Positions 43,521 to 54,120 of a stretch of 64,000 bases of DNA are shown piece after piece. The translations under genes and the position numbers were made by a program. A model generated the notes under the pieces. That model ran no database searches. It saw only the letters and a program-made list of their open reading frames with translations, and was not told the origin of the DNA. The stretch is from Bolinopsis microptera. Taxonomy: Eukaryota; Ctenophora; Tentaculata; Lobata; Bolinopsidae. Every line of letters starts with the position of its first letter. Position 1 is the first letter of the stretch. The DNA lies in contig NC_087083.1 in the NCBI RefSeq assembly GCF_026151205.1, forward strand, positions 14,444,944 to 14,508,943, given 5' to 3'.

Positions 43521-43533
43521 TCAATACCTCAGA
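43521..43533 (+). promoter_or_regulatory. acceptor-like site directly before the zinc-finger start codon
   Basis: tttcaatacctcag then A-ATG. The same sequence precedes the start in all seven copies (AG ends at 43532, 47293, 52017, 54119, 56045, 57968 and 59810). It could be a 5'UTR intron acceptor or a spliced-leader addition site. Confidence 0.65.
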
Positions 43534-44259
43534 ATGTCTAAAGACTGTAAGCAAGAGATCAAATCAGAACAAGTTGAGAAACCAGAAAAGTTTGATACTT
43601 CAGATAACTTGACTGAAAAAGATCATCAGAGGACATTAGTTCTGTCTCCTAGTGAGAGTCCGCCTGTGAGACCCTTCAAGTGTTCTGAGTGTTCATATGC
43701 TACAAGACGAGCAGGCGATCTTAGGAAGCATATGAGAATTCACTCAGATGAGAAACCCTTCAAGTGTTCTGAGTGTTCATATGCTGCAAAACAAGCAAGT
43801 AATCTTTCTAGACATTTGAGAACTCACTCTGGAGAGAAACCCTTCAAATGTTCTGAGTGTTCATTTGCTGCAAGACACGCAAGTAATCTTTCTTTACATA
43901 TGAGAACTCACTCTGGAGAGAAACCTTTCAAATGTTCTGAGTGTTTATTTGCTGCAAGACGAGCAGGTCAACTTACTGAACATATGAGAACTCACTCTGG
44001 AGAGAAACCCTTCAAGTGTTCTGAGTGTTCATATGCTGCAAAACAAGCACGTCATCTTACTGAACATATAAGAATTCACACAGGTGAGAAACCTTTCACA
44101 TGTTCTGAGTGTTCGTTTGCTACAAGAAGAGCAGGTGTTATTACTAGACATATGAGAATTCACTCTGGAGAGAAACCATTCAAATGTTCTCAGTGTTCAT
44201 TTGCTGCAAGACGAGCAAGTAATCTTACTGGACATATAAAGAGAATTCATACTACTTAG
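43534..44259 (+). CDS. C2H2 zinc-finger protein, copy 1 (7 fingers)
   Basis: Single coding exon of 241 aa from MSKDCKQEIKSEQVE. I chose this ATG because a strong 3' acceptor (caatacctcag) ends 1 nt before it in all seven copies. The open frame upstream is short and differs between copies. Seven tandem C-x2-C-x12-H-x3-H fingers follow, joined by H(S/T)GEKPFKCSEC linkers, so it is a sequence-specific nuclear DNA-binding protein. Unlike copies 3-7 it lacks the two N-terminal fingers (FLCPICGAHYFSEDYF and FICPVCAEHVYSDTQL); its N-terminus goes straight from the leader to the FDTSDNLT linker. First unit of the tandem cluster, next to repeats and G-run elements. Target DNA unknown. Confidence 0.88.
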   Translation: MSKDCKQEIKSEQVEKPEKFDTSDNLTEKDHQRTLVLSPSESPPVRPFKCSECSYATRRAGDLRKHMRIHSDEKPFKCSECSYAAKQASNLSRHLRTHSGEKPFKCSECSFAARHASNLSLHMRTHSGEKPFKCSECLFAARRAGQLTEHMRTHSGEKPFKCSECSYAAKQARHLTEHIRIHTGEKPFTCSECSFATRRAGVITRHMRIHSGEKPFKCSQCSFAARRASNLTGHIKRIHTT

Positions 44260-44278
44260 TCAGAAATACAGAACTACA

Positions 44279-44520
44279 TTGCACCTTATCACCGGACACT
44301 GTGGGTTATTAAACAAACACCTTCGTACCATCTGCAAAACTAGCATCAGTGCATATCCGATATGTGACCACGAGGAAGAGACCGTCTCATATTTTCTAAG
44401 ACAGTGTTCTCGTTCCCATCTATTACTCAACTTAGAGGGCAATATTTTCAGGATTATTATCTCCCTGTCAACTATATCTTCTACAACCATCACATAACTA
44501 CTCTTGTCAACTTTGCAACC
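44279..44520 (+). pseudogene. LINE ORF C-terminal fragment in the 3' flank of zinc-finger copy 1
   Basis: Reads LITGHCGLLNKHLRTICKTS then CDHEEETVSYFLRQCSRS, the zinc-knuckle and tail region found at the C-terminus of RNase H-bearing LINE proteins. The same fragment follows every zinc-finger gene (48290, 53259, 55190, 57116, 58955 and 60881), so it was captured before the cluster expanded. Confidence 0.75.
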
Positions 44521-45082
44521 TACAACAAGCACCATTAGTAACATATTTCAATTCCACTTTTATTATCTGGTAAACTTTGAATAAGGATAATTGGGTAAAT
44601 TATGAAATGGGAATATTCAAACTGCAAATAATGTGCATGTTTTTAGACAATATGTATTATGATTCAAATTAGTGAAAAACGATGAAGATAATACAGAATA
44701 TGTTGCATGTCATTACCTTCTCAAGCACTATCGCTATCATTAATGATTTTTCTTTTATTGGATGTATTGTTTTATCACTGTTATTCTAGTAAGACTGAAA
44801 CTTGTCACCGATAAAAATGTCAGACATAAGAACCACTCTATTTTGATATCTTTTAGCCCTAAAGTCTACATTTTCTGGTAGTGATATTATATTTTAAAAT
44901 TGATTGCAATGAAATACTTTGAAGCTTTAGTGTCAAGAACTGCTTCCGATTGGTGTTCCTCAATCAATGAAAAATCAGTGATGTTAATTTAATGATAATC
45001 TAAGTTTATCTTTTGGTTTAACTGGGCAAATATTTGTGATTTTCATTGGATAAGGCACGTTATCAATGCCAAATTCCTTCAC

Positions 45083-47227
45083 TTGATTTCTCTTGGAGAA
45101 TTTCTCTTTAGACTCTTAACTTGCGAACAAATTGAAGCAGCAAACTTTAGGCTAGAAACTTTATTGAATTGAAATAATCATTCCACGTAACAACGTCTTC
45201 TTCAGTTCTGTAATAAAATTGTTAAACATGTGTAAAAATTAACGACGGAAAGAAATTTAAAATAACATTAAAACAAAAACAGAGAAATAAAATTTACGAA
45301 ATATGACCCAAAAATGTAATTGCAAAAAATGTCAAAACAACAAAAAATACGACAAGAAGAAATGTAAGCTAATACAACTAAATACTGTACTACTCATGAT
45401 ACTAAACTAATTAGTAAACGTAAAACTGGTTGTTCAGAATTCACAGTTCATGTGTAAAAACTAATGATAAAATCAGCACTTAAGCAACGATAACTCGGTT
45501 GTCATGGTTACTATCCAAGATAGTCCTATCAATACATTATTTACTAGTTAAACATCGACTAAATATTTGTACAAATAACTCAACTCAGAACGATCATTCA
45601 TTTCAGGACTTAATCTCAATATATACATCGCTTCTACAATCTTTCTACGAACAGTTTTACTCTGTAAATCAAGTAACTTAAAAGATAAAACTGGTGTTCG
45701 GTTAGGATGTAGAGATGCGTAGTGCTGTCCAACCCCATTCTCTGGATGTGCTCTAGGATTCCTAGCAGCCTGTCTGTGCTCCATCAGACGAGCATGGAGG
45801 CTTCTCTCACTCGATCTCCCACTTGATCCCGATAACAGAATCAAGTGGGAGATCGAGTTCCCGTCTACACCTGCGGATTTTGTCCCCTTCCTGAGTACGG
45901 AAATCCGGATCGATGAGGAAGGAAAAGTGCACCACAGATTCTACAGGAAAACCCAGAACAAGGGGATAACATTACACCAGAAGTCACACCACCCGGACTC
46001 AGTGAAGGAGGAGTGTAAGAAGAACTTCTACCGTAATGCCACCATTGCTTCCTCAGGACCCCAGGAACTCGATCATTCAGTTAAGATCATCGATGATCTC
46101 TTAAAGAAAAATGGACACCAACCTCTGAGTCATAACGCAAGGAACAGGAGGACTAGGAGAAGACGTCAAACCACACCTGACTCTGTCCCACTCACCTTAC
46201 CATTCATCTCTGGAACAGTTTGTAATAAGATTCGCAACTACATCAAATCTAACAAACTCCCCATCAGAGTTATTTTACACCTGGTAAGAAGTTACAGGAC
46301 ATCTTCTGCCGCTCTCGTCCACTGGATAAGAAGACTTGTGACCTTGGTAACCCTAACAATTGTGAGATCTGCCCTAGACTCACAGGAACAACATGCTCAA
46401 CAAAAGGAGCTATTTACTTAGTTACTTGCGAGTTATGTGGTAAGAGATACTGTGGGGAAACTTGAGAGAAGCCTCCATGCTCGTCTGATGGAGCACAGAC
46501 AGGCTGCTAGGAATCCTAGAGCACATCCAGAGAATGGGGTTGGACAGCACTACGCATCTCTACATCCTAACCGAACCCCAGTTTTTATCTTTTAAGTTAC
46601 TTGATTTACAGAGTAAAACTGTTCGTAGAAAGATTGTAGAAGCGATGTATATATTGAGATTAAGTCCTGAAATGAATGATCGTTCTGAGTTGAGTTATTT
46701 GTACAAATATTTAGTCGATGTTTAACTAGTAAATAATGTATTGATAGGACTATCTTGGATAGTAACCATGACAACCGAGTTATCGTTGCTTAAGTGCTGA
46801 TTTTATCATTAGTTTTTACACATGAACTGTGAATTCTGAACAACCAGTTTTACGTTTACTAATTAGTTTAGTATCATGAGTAGTACAGTATTTAGTTGTA
46901 TTAGCTTACATTTCTTCTTGTCGTATTTTTTGTTGTTTTGACATTTTTTGCAATTACATTTTTGGGTCATATTTCGTAAATTTTATTTCTCTGTTTTTGT
47001 TTTAATGTTATTTTAAATTTCTTTCCGTCGTTAATTTTTACACATGTTTAACAATTTTATTACAGAACTGAAGAAGACGTTGTTACGTGGAATGATTATT
47101 TCAATTCAATAAAGTTTCTAGCCTAAAGTTTGCTGCTTCAATTTGTTCGCAAGTTAAGAGTCTAAAGAGAAATTCTCCAAGAGAAATCAAGTTCAAATGC
47201 GACTCATAAATATAGCCCCCTTGAACT
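45083..47227. mobile_element. Penelope-like retroelement, inverted-arm copy
   Basis: Bounded by AAATTCCTTCAC at 45071-45082 and 47228-47239; sister units carry the uninterrupted site. The left ~750 bp are the reverse complement of about 46,475-47,195. Each arm carries the element's 3' end, including an ACTGAAGAAGACGTTG motif near the ends that resembles a hammerhead core but has a diverged GAAA box. It interrupts the promoter side of zinc-finger copy 2, 50-70 bp from its start. Confidence 0.85.
45845..46725 (+). pseudogene. Penelope-like RT C-terminus and GIY-YIG endonuclease, broken
   Basis: 45927-46421 encodes the end of the RT domain (HHRFYRKTQNKGITLHQKS, HHPDSVKEECKKNF). A frame change then gives CEICPRL and CELCGKRYCGET, the cysteine motif and GIY-YIG-like core. 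46534-46725 encodes SFKLLDLQSKTVRRKIVEA with the conserved EA...N end. Several frame breaks and loss of the RT front part make it inactive. The inverted arm at 45548-45844 repeats the endonuclease end. Confidence 0.82.
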
Positions 47228-47294
47228 AAATTCCTTCACGATCGAATTTAAAATAAATGTACTTTATATATCTCTTATATTTCAATACCTCAGA

Positions 47295-48270
47295 ATGTCT
47301 AAAGACTGTAAACAAGAGATCAAATCAGAACAAGTGGAGAACCCAGAAAAGTCAAACGGTTTCCTCTGCCCAATGTGTGGAGCACATTACTTTTCCGAAG
47401 CACATTACTTTTCCGAAGCACATCAAAGAACATAAAACAATATCAAATTGTACAATAAAACAAGAACTTACATTTGAATCAGATAAACGGTCATCAGTTT
47501 TTATCTGTCCAGTTTGTGCTGAACATGTTTACTCAGACACTCAGTTAATAGAACATGTAAAGCAGCACCACGATCATAGCAGCCCAGAAGTACCTGACTA
47601 CTTTGATACTTCAGATAACTTGACTGGAACAGATCCTCAGAGGACATTAGTTCTGTCTCCTAGTGAGAGTCCGCCTGTGAGATCCTTCAAATGTTCTGAG
47701 TGTTCATATGCTACAAGACGAGCAGGTGATCTTAGGAAGCATATGAGAAGTCACTCAGGTGAGAAACCCTTCAAATGTTCTGAGTGTTCATATGCTGCAA
47801 AACAAGCAAGTAATCTTTCTAGACATATGAGAAGTCACTCAACTGAGAAACCCTTCAAGTGTTCTGAGTGTTCATTTGCTGCAAGACACGCACGTCATCT
47901 TACTGAACATATGAGAACTCACTCAGGTGAGAAACCCTTCAAGTGTTCTGAGTGTTCATATGCTGAAAGACGAGCAGGTGATCTTACTGTACATATGAGA
48001 ACTCACTCTGGAGAAAAACCCTTCAAGTGTTCTGAGTGTTCATATGCTGCAAAACAAGCAAGTAATCTTTCTAGACATATGAGAAGTCACTCAACTGAGA
48101 AACCCTTCAAGTGTTCTGAGTGTTCATTTGCTGCAAGACACGCAAGTAATCTTTCTAGGCATATGAGAACTCACTCTGGAGAGAAACCCTTCAAGTGTTC
48201 TGAGTGTTCATATGCTGCAAGACGAGCAAGTAATCTTACTAGACATATAAAGAGAATTCATACTACTTAG
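47295..48270 (+). pseudogene. C2H2 zinc-finger gene, copy 2, leader frame disrupted
   Basis: The leader MSKDCKQEIKSEQVENPEK is intact at 47295. A duplicated ~19-bp block (gcacattacttttccgaa twice, about 47,381-47,418) replaces part of the first degenerate finger and shifts the frame, so translation from the usual start ends near 47,435. Downstream, the second N-terminal finger (FICPVCAEHVYSDTQL) and seven canonical fingers stay open to 48270. That stretch could be used only from another start: the frame is open back to 47257 through a different leader frame. The Penelope-like insertion lies just upstream, so its promoter is also altered. Confidence 0.75.
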
Positions 48271-48289
48271 TCAGAAATACAGAACTACA

Positions 48290-48510
48290 TTGCACCTTAT
48301 CACCGGACACTGTAGGTTAAACAAACACCTTCGTACCATCTGTAAATCTAGCATCAGTGCATATCCGATATGTGACCACGAAGAAGAGACCGTCTCATAT
48401 TTTTTAAGACAGTGTTCTCGTTCCCATCTATTACTCAACTTAGAGGGCAATATTTTCAGGATTATTATCTCCCTGTCAACCATATCTTCGACAACCATCA
48501 CATAACTACT
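48290..48510 (+). pseudogene. LINE ORF fragment in the 3' flank of zinc-finger copy 2
   Basis: LITGHCRLNKHLRTICKSS then YFLRQCSRSHLLLN; sister of the fragment behind copy 1. Confidence 0.72.
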
Positions 48511-48930
48511 CTAAACTCTTGTCAACTTTGAACCCTATACCAAGCACCATTAGTAACATACTTCAATTCCACTTTTATTATCTGGTAAACTTTGAATAAG
48601 GATCAATGGGTAAATTATGAAATGGGAAGATTCAAACCGCAAATAGTTTGCATGTTTTTAGATAATACATTATGATTCAAATTAGTGAAAAACGATGAAG
48701 ATAATACAGATATAATGTGTTTCATGCCATTACCTTCTCAAGCACTATCGCTATCATTAATGATTTTTCTTTTATTGAATGTATTGTTTTATCACTGTTC
48801 TTCTAATAAGGCTGAAACATGTCACCGATAAAAATGTCAGACATAAGAACTACTCTATTTTGATATCTTTTAGCTCTAAAGTCTACATTTTCTGGTAGTG
48901 ACTAGTGATATTATATTTTAAAATTGATTG

Positions 48931-51770
48931 CTCTCTCTCTCTCTCTCTCTGTTCTGGTCAACGGTTTCTGGCCTCTTACGATAAAGATGGAGGCCTTCTC
49001 GCCGTGCCCACAGAATGCAACTCCTGCTAGCTGCATTCCAGGACTCCCAAAGTATATACGAAATCATAAAATAATAAATATCAATGCAACAGACCTCTGG
49101 AGTCTTGAAGCTGTCACTACCTGTCTCAGAGCAAACCCACTTCGGTTGTGGTACTTCGGTGGGCAGACAAGGGACTTCCGAGCCAGGTCATCTCCTGGAA
49201 TTGGTGCTATTATTAGTTTTCCTGGGAGTGGGTTATTTCCTGATGTTGTTTTCCTGAAATTGTGTTATTTCCTGGTGTTAAATCCTAGTAGTTTACCCAA
49301 AGAGATCTTCCTTGTCTAGTCTTTTTGACTGTTCCACAAACTTTATGATGTGGTTGAGTTTACTGTTGATAATTTCCTCCATTGTGAGTAAAGGTTTACC
49401 AAATATCCTCAGTCTGATAGTCATCAGCTGTACACATTCGCAGAGGAAATGTTGTGATGTTTCTGCTTCCCCTGGGCAGTGTTTGCAGTCTTGTGTCTCA
49501 AAGTTGACGTTGTTGGCCCTAGTCTGAAAGTAAGCTAGTGGGCTGTGCCCTGATAGTAGCCATGTTAGCCATCTGAGGTGAGTTCCTGTGATATTAATAT
49601 TCCTGTATTTGTATGTGTTAAGGAATAGTCCAAGAGGGATTTTCCCTTTATCACTGAGGTCGACCTGTCGGTATGCGTTGAGGTGTAGTTTGAATAGGTA
49701 CTCATCGATTGCGTTGTTGATGATTCCTTCAGGTAGTGGGAGGAATGGTTCAGGTCCTATGGGGATACTGCTGGATTCCTCTCTTGCGAGTTCATCGGCA
49801 AGTTCGTTACCGTGTACTCCTTCGTGTCCTGGGACCCACCTAAGTTCTACTCGGTGGGAGGTACCTAATGTATTAAGTTGGTCTACGATGTCCAGTACTA
49901 TTCTGGAGCTAATGCTAGTGCTGGTAAGCGCTTTAAGCGAGGCCTGGGAATCTGAGAAAAAGTTAATGGTAGCTGGTAACCCTATGTTATCATTGATCCA
50001 GATACTTGCCATGTGGATCGCAAAGAGCTCGCATTGGTAGACTGTTGCCAGCGTGCCAAGTTGATAGCTGACTCTGTGGTACTCTTGTGCTGCTTTGATG
50101 ACACAGAATCCCGCTCCTGTAATTCCACTTGCTTTCGAGCCGTCTGTAAAGATCTGCCAGATGTAGGGAGGAAGATTATCGATGTAGTTGATGGCAGCTT
50201 TCCTTTCTTGTATAATTACCTTGAAACGTCTGTCCAGCATGGTAACCTTGGGGATATTGTCCTGAAGTGTGCATCCTGTGTAAGTTATGTTAGTTATCAT
50301 TTTCTCGACGTTGTAAGCGTGTGATTTACAGTGTCTTCGCTGGTTGTAATGGTACTGTTTATTCCATGTTCCTTGTAATTTAAGTCTCATTGCCGACTTA
50401 ATTGCTAGAGATTTAAGTTTAAGGCTGATGGGACGGATTCTAGCTAGGATCTCCAGGTTAGGAGTGGGAGTACTTTTCAGTCCTCTAGTGATCATGAGAC
50501 CTGCTTGGCGTTGAACTGTTTCCAGTCTGACAGAGATGTAGTGTCTGTCTGTTGAGTGTTGCCAAACTATCGCTGCATAACCTAGTGAGGGGAGAATGAC
50601 TTGGTTATAGATCCATCTCACACCCGCCGGTGAGATGCCCCAGATTTTTCCTACAGCTTGTTTACAAGCGTGAAGTTGTCCTATGGCCTTATCACATTTT
50701 TTAAGTTTGTGAGTACCCCAATTAAGTTTCTGGTCGAAAGTAACCCCTAGATAGACTGTACTATTAACTGTGGGAACTGTAGTTCCGTCAACTGTTAGCG
50801 GGGAGTCTAGATTATTGTCCTGTTTGGTGGTGAATAGGATTGCTGTACTCTTGACTCCACTGAGTTTTAATCCTTTGCTCGTGCACCAGTTGCTGATGTT
50901 CTGTAGCTGTTGCTGGGCTATGTCTCTGATCGTGACTTTACAGATGCCTTGACGAGGATTACCAAGTCGTCTGCGAATGCCTGTATAAAGTTATTGTGGA
51001 TCCCTAGGCTGCTAAGGAAGGTGTTAAGAGTTAGATTCCATAATAGTGGTGACAATACTCCTCCTTGAGGGCTACCTTTAGTAGCTTTTTTAGTGATACT
51101 GAACTCGCAATACGTAAGAGTAATGTGCCTGTTACTTATCATGAAGTAGATCCATTCTGAAATGGTTGGAGGGATGTTGGCTTCCAGCAGAGCTCCTTTG
51201 ATCGCTGTGAAGCTGACTGCGTCAAAAGCCTGTTCAATGTCTAGGAACACTCCTAAAGCGTAGTTCCCTGTTGCCATCGCATCTTCGATCCTGCGGGTTA
51301 ACAGGTGGATCGCTGATTCCGTAGATTTACCTTTCCTAAAACCGTGTTGGTTTTTAGTGAGTTTAGCTGGAATTTTAAGGTCTAACTCAAGGTGCCAGAG
51401 TATGAGCCTTTCTAATAATTTTTGGAAACTGGATGTCAGTGAGATTATCCTGAATGCCCTAGGGTTAGTGTAGTCCGGTTTGAGGGGTTTTGGTAGAATA
51501 CAACCTGTGGTATGATGCCAGGATTCTGGAGTAATTCCTAGTGCCAGTAAGTTGTGAAAGATCATACGGACTGGATCTTTAATGTGGTCCCAAGCTTTGA
51601 GTATCATTTCGTTCCTTATATCATCAGGTCCTGCAGCTTTGTTGAGCTGTAGTTCGCGAACTGCCCTGTCAACTCTGTTTGGAGCTGTGATTTGGATTAT
51701 GGTTTCTGGATCTCCTCCTTCGTATGGCGTCCGGTTTGTCCCTGTACCATCGCTCGGGATGAGTATGCAT
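48931..51770 (-). mobile_element. I-type LINE insertion, 5'-truncated, GA-repeat tail
   Basis: Target duplication AAAATTGATTG at 48920-48930 and 51771-51781; sister zinc-finger units show the unoccupied site (ttaaaattgattgcaat). The element reads on the minus strand and ends at its 3' end in ten AG dinucleotides (48931-48950) instead of poly(A). It separates copies 2 and 3 of the zinc-finger cluster. Confidence 0.92.
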
Positions 51771-51784
51771 AAAATTGATTGCAA
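49293..51784 (-). pseudogene. LINE RT plus RNase H protein (I clade), frameshifted
   Basis: The frame ending at 50918 carries RT: LNKAAGPDDIRNEM, HGFRKGKSTESAIHLL, GVFLDIEQAFDAV, SPQGGVLSPLLWNL and the catalytic FADD (QAFADDLVILV). One-base slippage near 50,945 shifts it. The frame 50621-49293 continues with the RT tail and a full RNase H domain: FTDGSKASG, ELFAIHMA, FFSDSQASLKAL and RWVPGHEGVHGNELADELA. It ends with a zinc knuckle (CKHCPGEAETSQHFLCEC). RT followed by RNase H points to the I group. The N-terminal endonuclease is missing through 5' truncation. Confidence 0.88.
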
Positions 51785-52018
51785 TGAAATGCTTTGAAGC
51801 TTTTAAAGTGTCAAGTACTGCCTCCGCTTGGTGTTCCTCAATCAATCAAAAATCAGTGATCATGTTCATTCAATGATTGACCTAGTTTATCTTTTGGTTT
51901 AACTGGGCAAATATTTGTGATTTTCATTGGATAAGGCACGTTATCAATGCCAAATTCCTTCACGATCGAATTTAAAATAAATGTACTTTATATATCTCTT
52001 ATATTTCAATACCTCAGA

Positions 52019-53239
52019 ATGTCTAAAGACTGTAAACAAGAGATCAAATCAGAACAAGTGGAGAACCCAGAAAGGTCAAACGGTTTCCTCTGCCCAATAT
52101 GTGGAGCACATTACTTTTCAGAAGACTACTTTGTTGAGCACATCAAAGAACATAAAACAATATCAAATTGTACAATAAAACAAGAACTTACATCTGAATC
52201 AGATAAACCATCTGTTTTTATCTGTTCAGTTTGTGCTGAGCATGTTTACTCAGATACTCAGTTAATAGAACATGTAAAACAGCACCATGATCATAGCAAC
52301 CCAGAAATTCCTGACTACTTTGATAATTCAGATAACTTGACTAGAACAGATCCTCAGAGGACATTAGTTCTGTCTCCTAGTGAGAGTCCGCCTGTGAGAC
52401 CCTTAAAGTGTTCTGAGTGTTCATATGCTACAAGACGAGCAGGCGATCTTACGAACCATATGAGAACTCACTCAGGTGAGAAACCCTTTAAGTGTTCTGA
52501 ATGTTCATTTACTGCAAGACACGCAAGTAATCTTTCTGTACATATGAGAACTCACTCTGGAGAGAAACCCTTCAAATGTTCTGAGTGTTCATATGCTACA
52601 AAACAAGCAGGTGATCTTACGAAGCATATGAGAACTCACTCAGGTGAGAAACCCTTTAAATGTTCTGAATGTTCATTTACTGCAAGACACGCAAGTAATC
52701 TTTCTGTACATATGAGAACTCACTCTGGAGAGAAACCCTTCAAGTGTTCTGAGTGTTCATATGCTACAAGACGAGCAGGCGATCTTACGAACCATATGAG
52801 AACTCACTCAGGTGAGAAACCCTTTAAATGTTCTGAGTGTTCATATGCTGCAAAACAAGCAAGTCATCTTTCTAGACATTTGAGAAGTCACTCAGGTGAG
52901 AAACCCTTCAAGTGTTCTGAGTGTTCATATGCTACAAGACGAGCAGGCGATCTTACGAACCATATGAGAAGTCACTCAGGTGAGAAACCCTTTAAATGTT
53001 CTGAGTGTTCATATGCTGCAAAACAAGCAAGTCATCTTTCTAGACATTTGAGAAGTCACTCAGGTGAGAAACCCTTCAAGTGTTCTGAGTGTTCATATGC
53101 TACAAGACGAGCAGGCGATATTATGAAGCATATGAGAACTCACTCTGGAGAGAAACCCTTCAAGTGTTCTGAGTGTTCATTTGCTACAACACGAGCAAGT
53201 AATCTTACTAGACATATAAAGAGAATTCATACTACTTAG
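52019..53239 (+). CDS. C2H2 zinc-finger protein, copy 3 (10 + 2 fingers)
   Basis: 406 aa from MSKDCKQE, start 1 nt after the cctcag acceptor. Two divergent N-terminal fingers (FLCPICGAHYFSEDYF with H-x4-H spacing and FICSVCAEHVYSDTQL) precede an acidic linker (DYFDNSDNLTRTDPQ). Ten canonical fingers with SGEKPFKCSEC linkers follow. Fingers alternate between a few modules, for example RAGDLTNH, HASNLSVH and QASHLSRH. This is the longest array in the cluster; modules 2 and 4, and 6 and 8, are near duplicates, so it grew by internal duplication. Predicted nuclear DNA-binding protein; no KRAB-, BTB- or SCAN-like effector domain seen. Confidence 0.9.
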   Translation: MSKDCKQEIKSEQVENPERSNGFLCPICGAHYFSEDYFVEHIKEHKTISNCTIKQELTSESDKPSVFICSVCAEHVYSDTQLIEHVKQHHDHSNPEIPDYFDNSDNLTRTDPQRTLVLSPSESPPVRPLKCSECSYATRRAGDLTNHMRTHSGEKPFKCSECSFTARHASNLSVHMRTHSGEKPFKCSECSYATKQAGDLTKHMRTHSGEKPFKCSECSFTARHASNLSVHMRTHSGEKPFKCSECSYATRRAGDLTNHMRTHSGEKPFKCSECSYAAKQASHLSRHLRSHSGEKPFKCSECSYATRRAGDLTNHMRSHSGEKPFKCSECSYAAKQASHLSRHLRSHSGEKPFKCSECSYATRRAGDIMKHMRTHSGEKPFKCSECSFATTRASNLTRHIKRIHTT

Positions 53240-53258
53240 TCAGAAATACAGAACTACA

Positions 53259-53480
53259 TTGCACCTTATCACCGGACACTGTGGGTTAAACAAACACCTT
53301 CGTACCATCTGCAAATCTAGCATCAGTGCATATCCGATGTATGAGCACGAAGAAGAGACCGTCTCATATTTTCTAAGACAGTGTTCTCGTTCCCATCTAT
53401 TGCTCAACTTAGAGGGAAATATTTTCAGGATTATTATCTCCCTGTCAACTATATCTTCTACAACCATCACATAGCTACTC
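53259..53480 (+). pseudogene. LINE ORF fragment in the 3' flank of zinc-finger copy 3
   Basis: LITGHCGLNKHLRTICKSS then YFLRQCSRSHLL; same fragment as after the other copies, with a MYEHEEET variant. Confidence 0.72.
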
Positions 53481-54120
53481 TTGTCAACTTTGCAACCTAC
53501 ACCAAGCACCATTAGTAACATACTTCGATTCTACTTTTATTATCTGGTAAACTTTGAATAAGGATCAATGGGTAAATTATGAAATGGGAATATTCAAACC
53601 GCAAATAGTGTGCATGTTTTTAGATAATACATTATGATTCAAATAAGTGAAAAACGATGAAGATAATACAAATATATGTTGTATGCCATTACCTTCTCAA
53701 GCACTATCGCTATCATTAATGATTTTTCTTTTATTGAATGTATTGTTTTATCACTGTTCTTCTAATAAGGCTGAAACTTGTCACCGATAAAAATGTCAGA
53801 CATAAGAACTACTCTATTTTGATATCTTTTAGCCCTAAAGTCTACATTTTCTGGTAGTGATTAGTGATATTATATTTTAAAATTGATTGCAATAAAATGC
53901 TTTGAAGCTTTAGTGTCAAGTACTGCCTCCGATTGGTGTTCTTCAATCAATCAAAAATCAGTGATGTTCATTCAATGATTGACCTAGTTTATCTTTTGGT
54001 TTAACTGGGCAAATATTTGTGATTTTCATTGGATAAGGCACGTTATCAATGCCAAATTCCTTCACGATCGAATTTAAAATAAATGTACTTTATATATCTC
54101 TTATATTTCAATACCTCAGA

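Noticed and set aside
51947-52018. Upstream in-frame start (MPNSFTIEFKINV...) for the zinc-finger genes
   Set aside because: A strong 3' acceptor separates it from MSKDC in every copy, so it is probably intronic or outron sequence.
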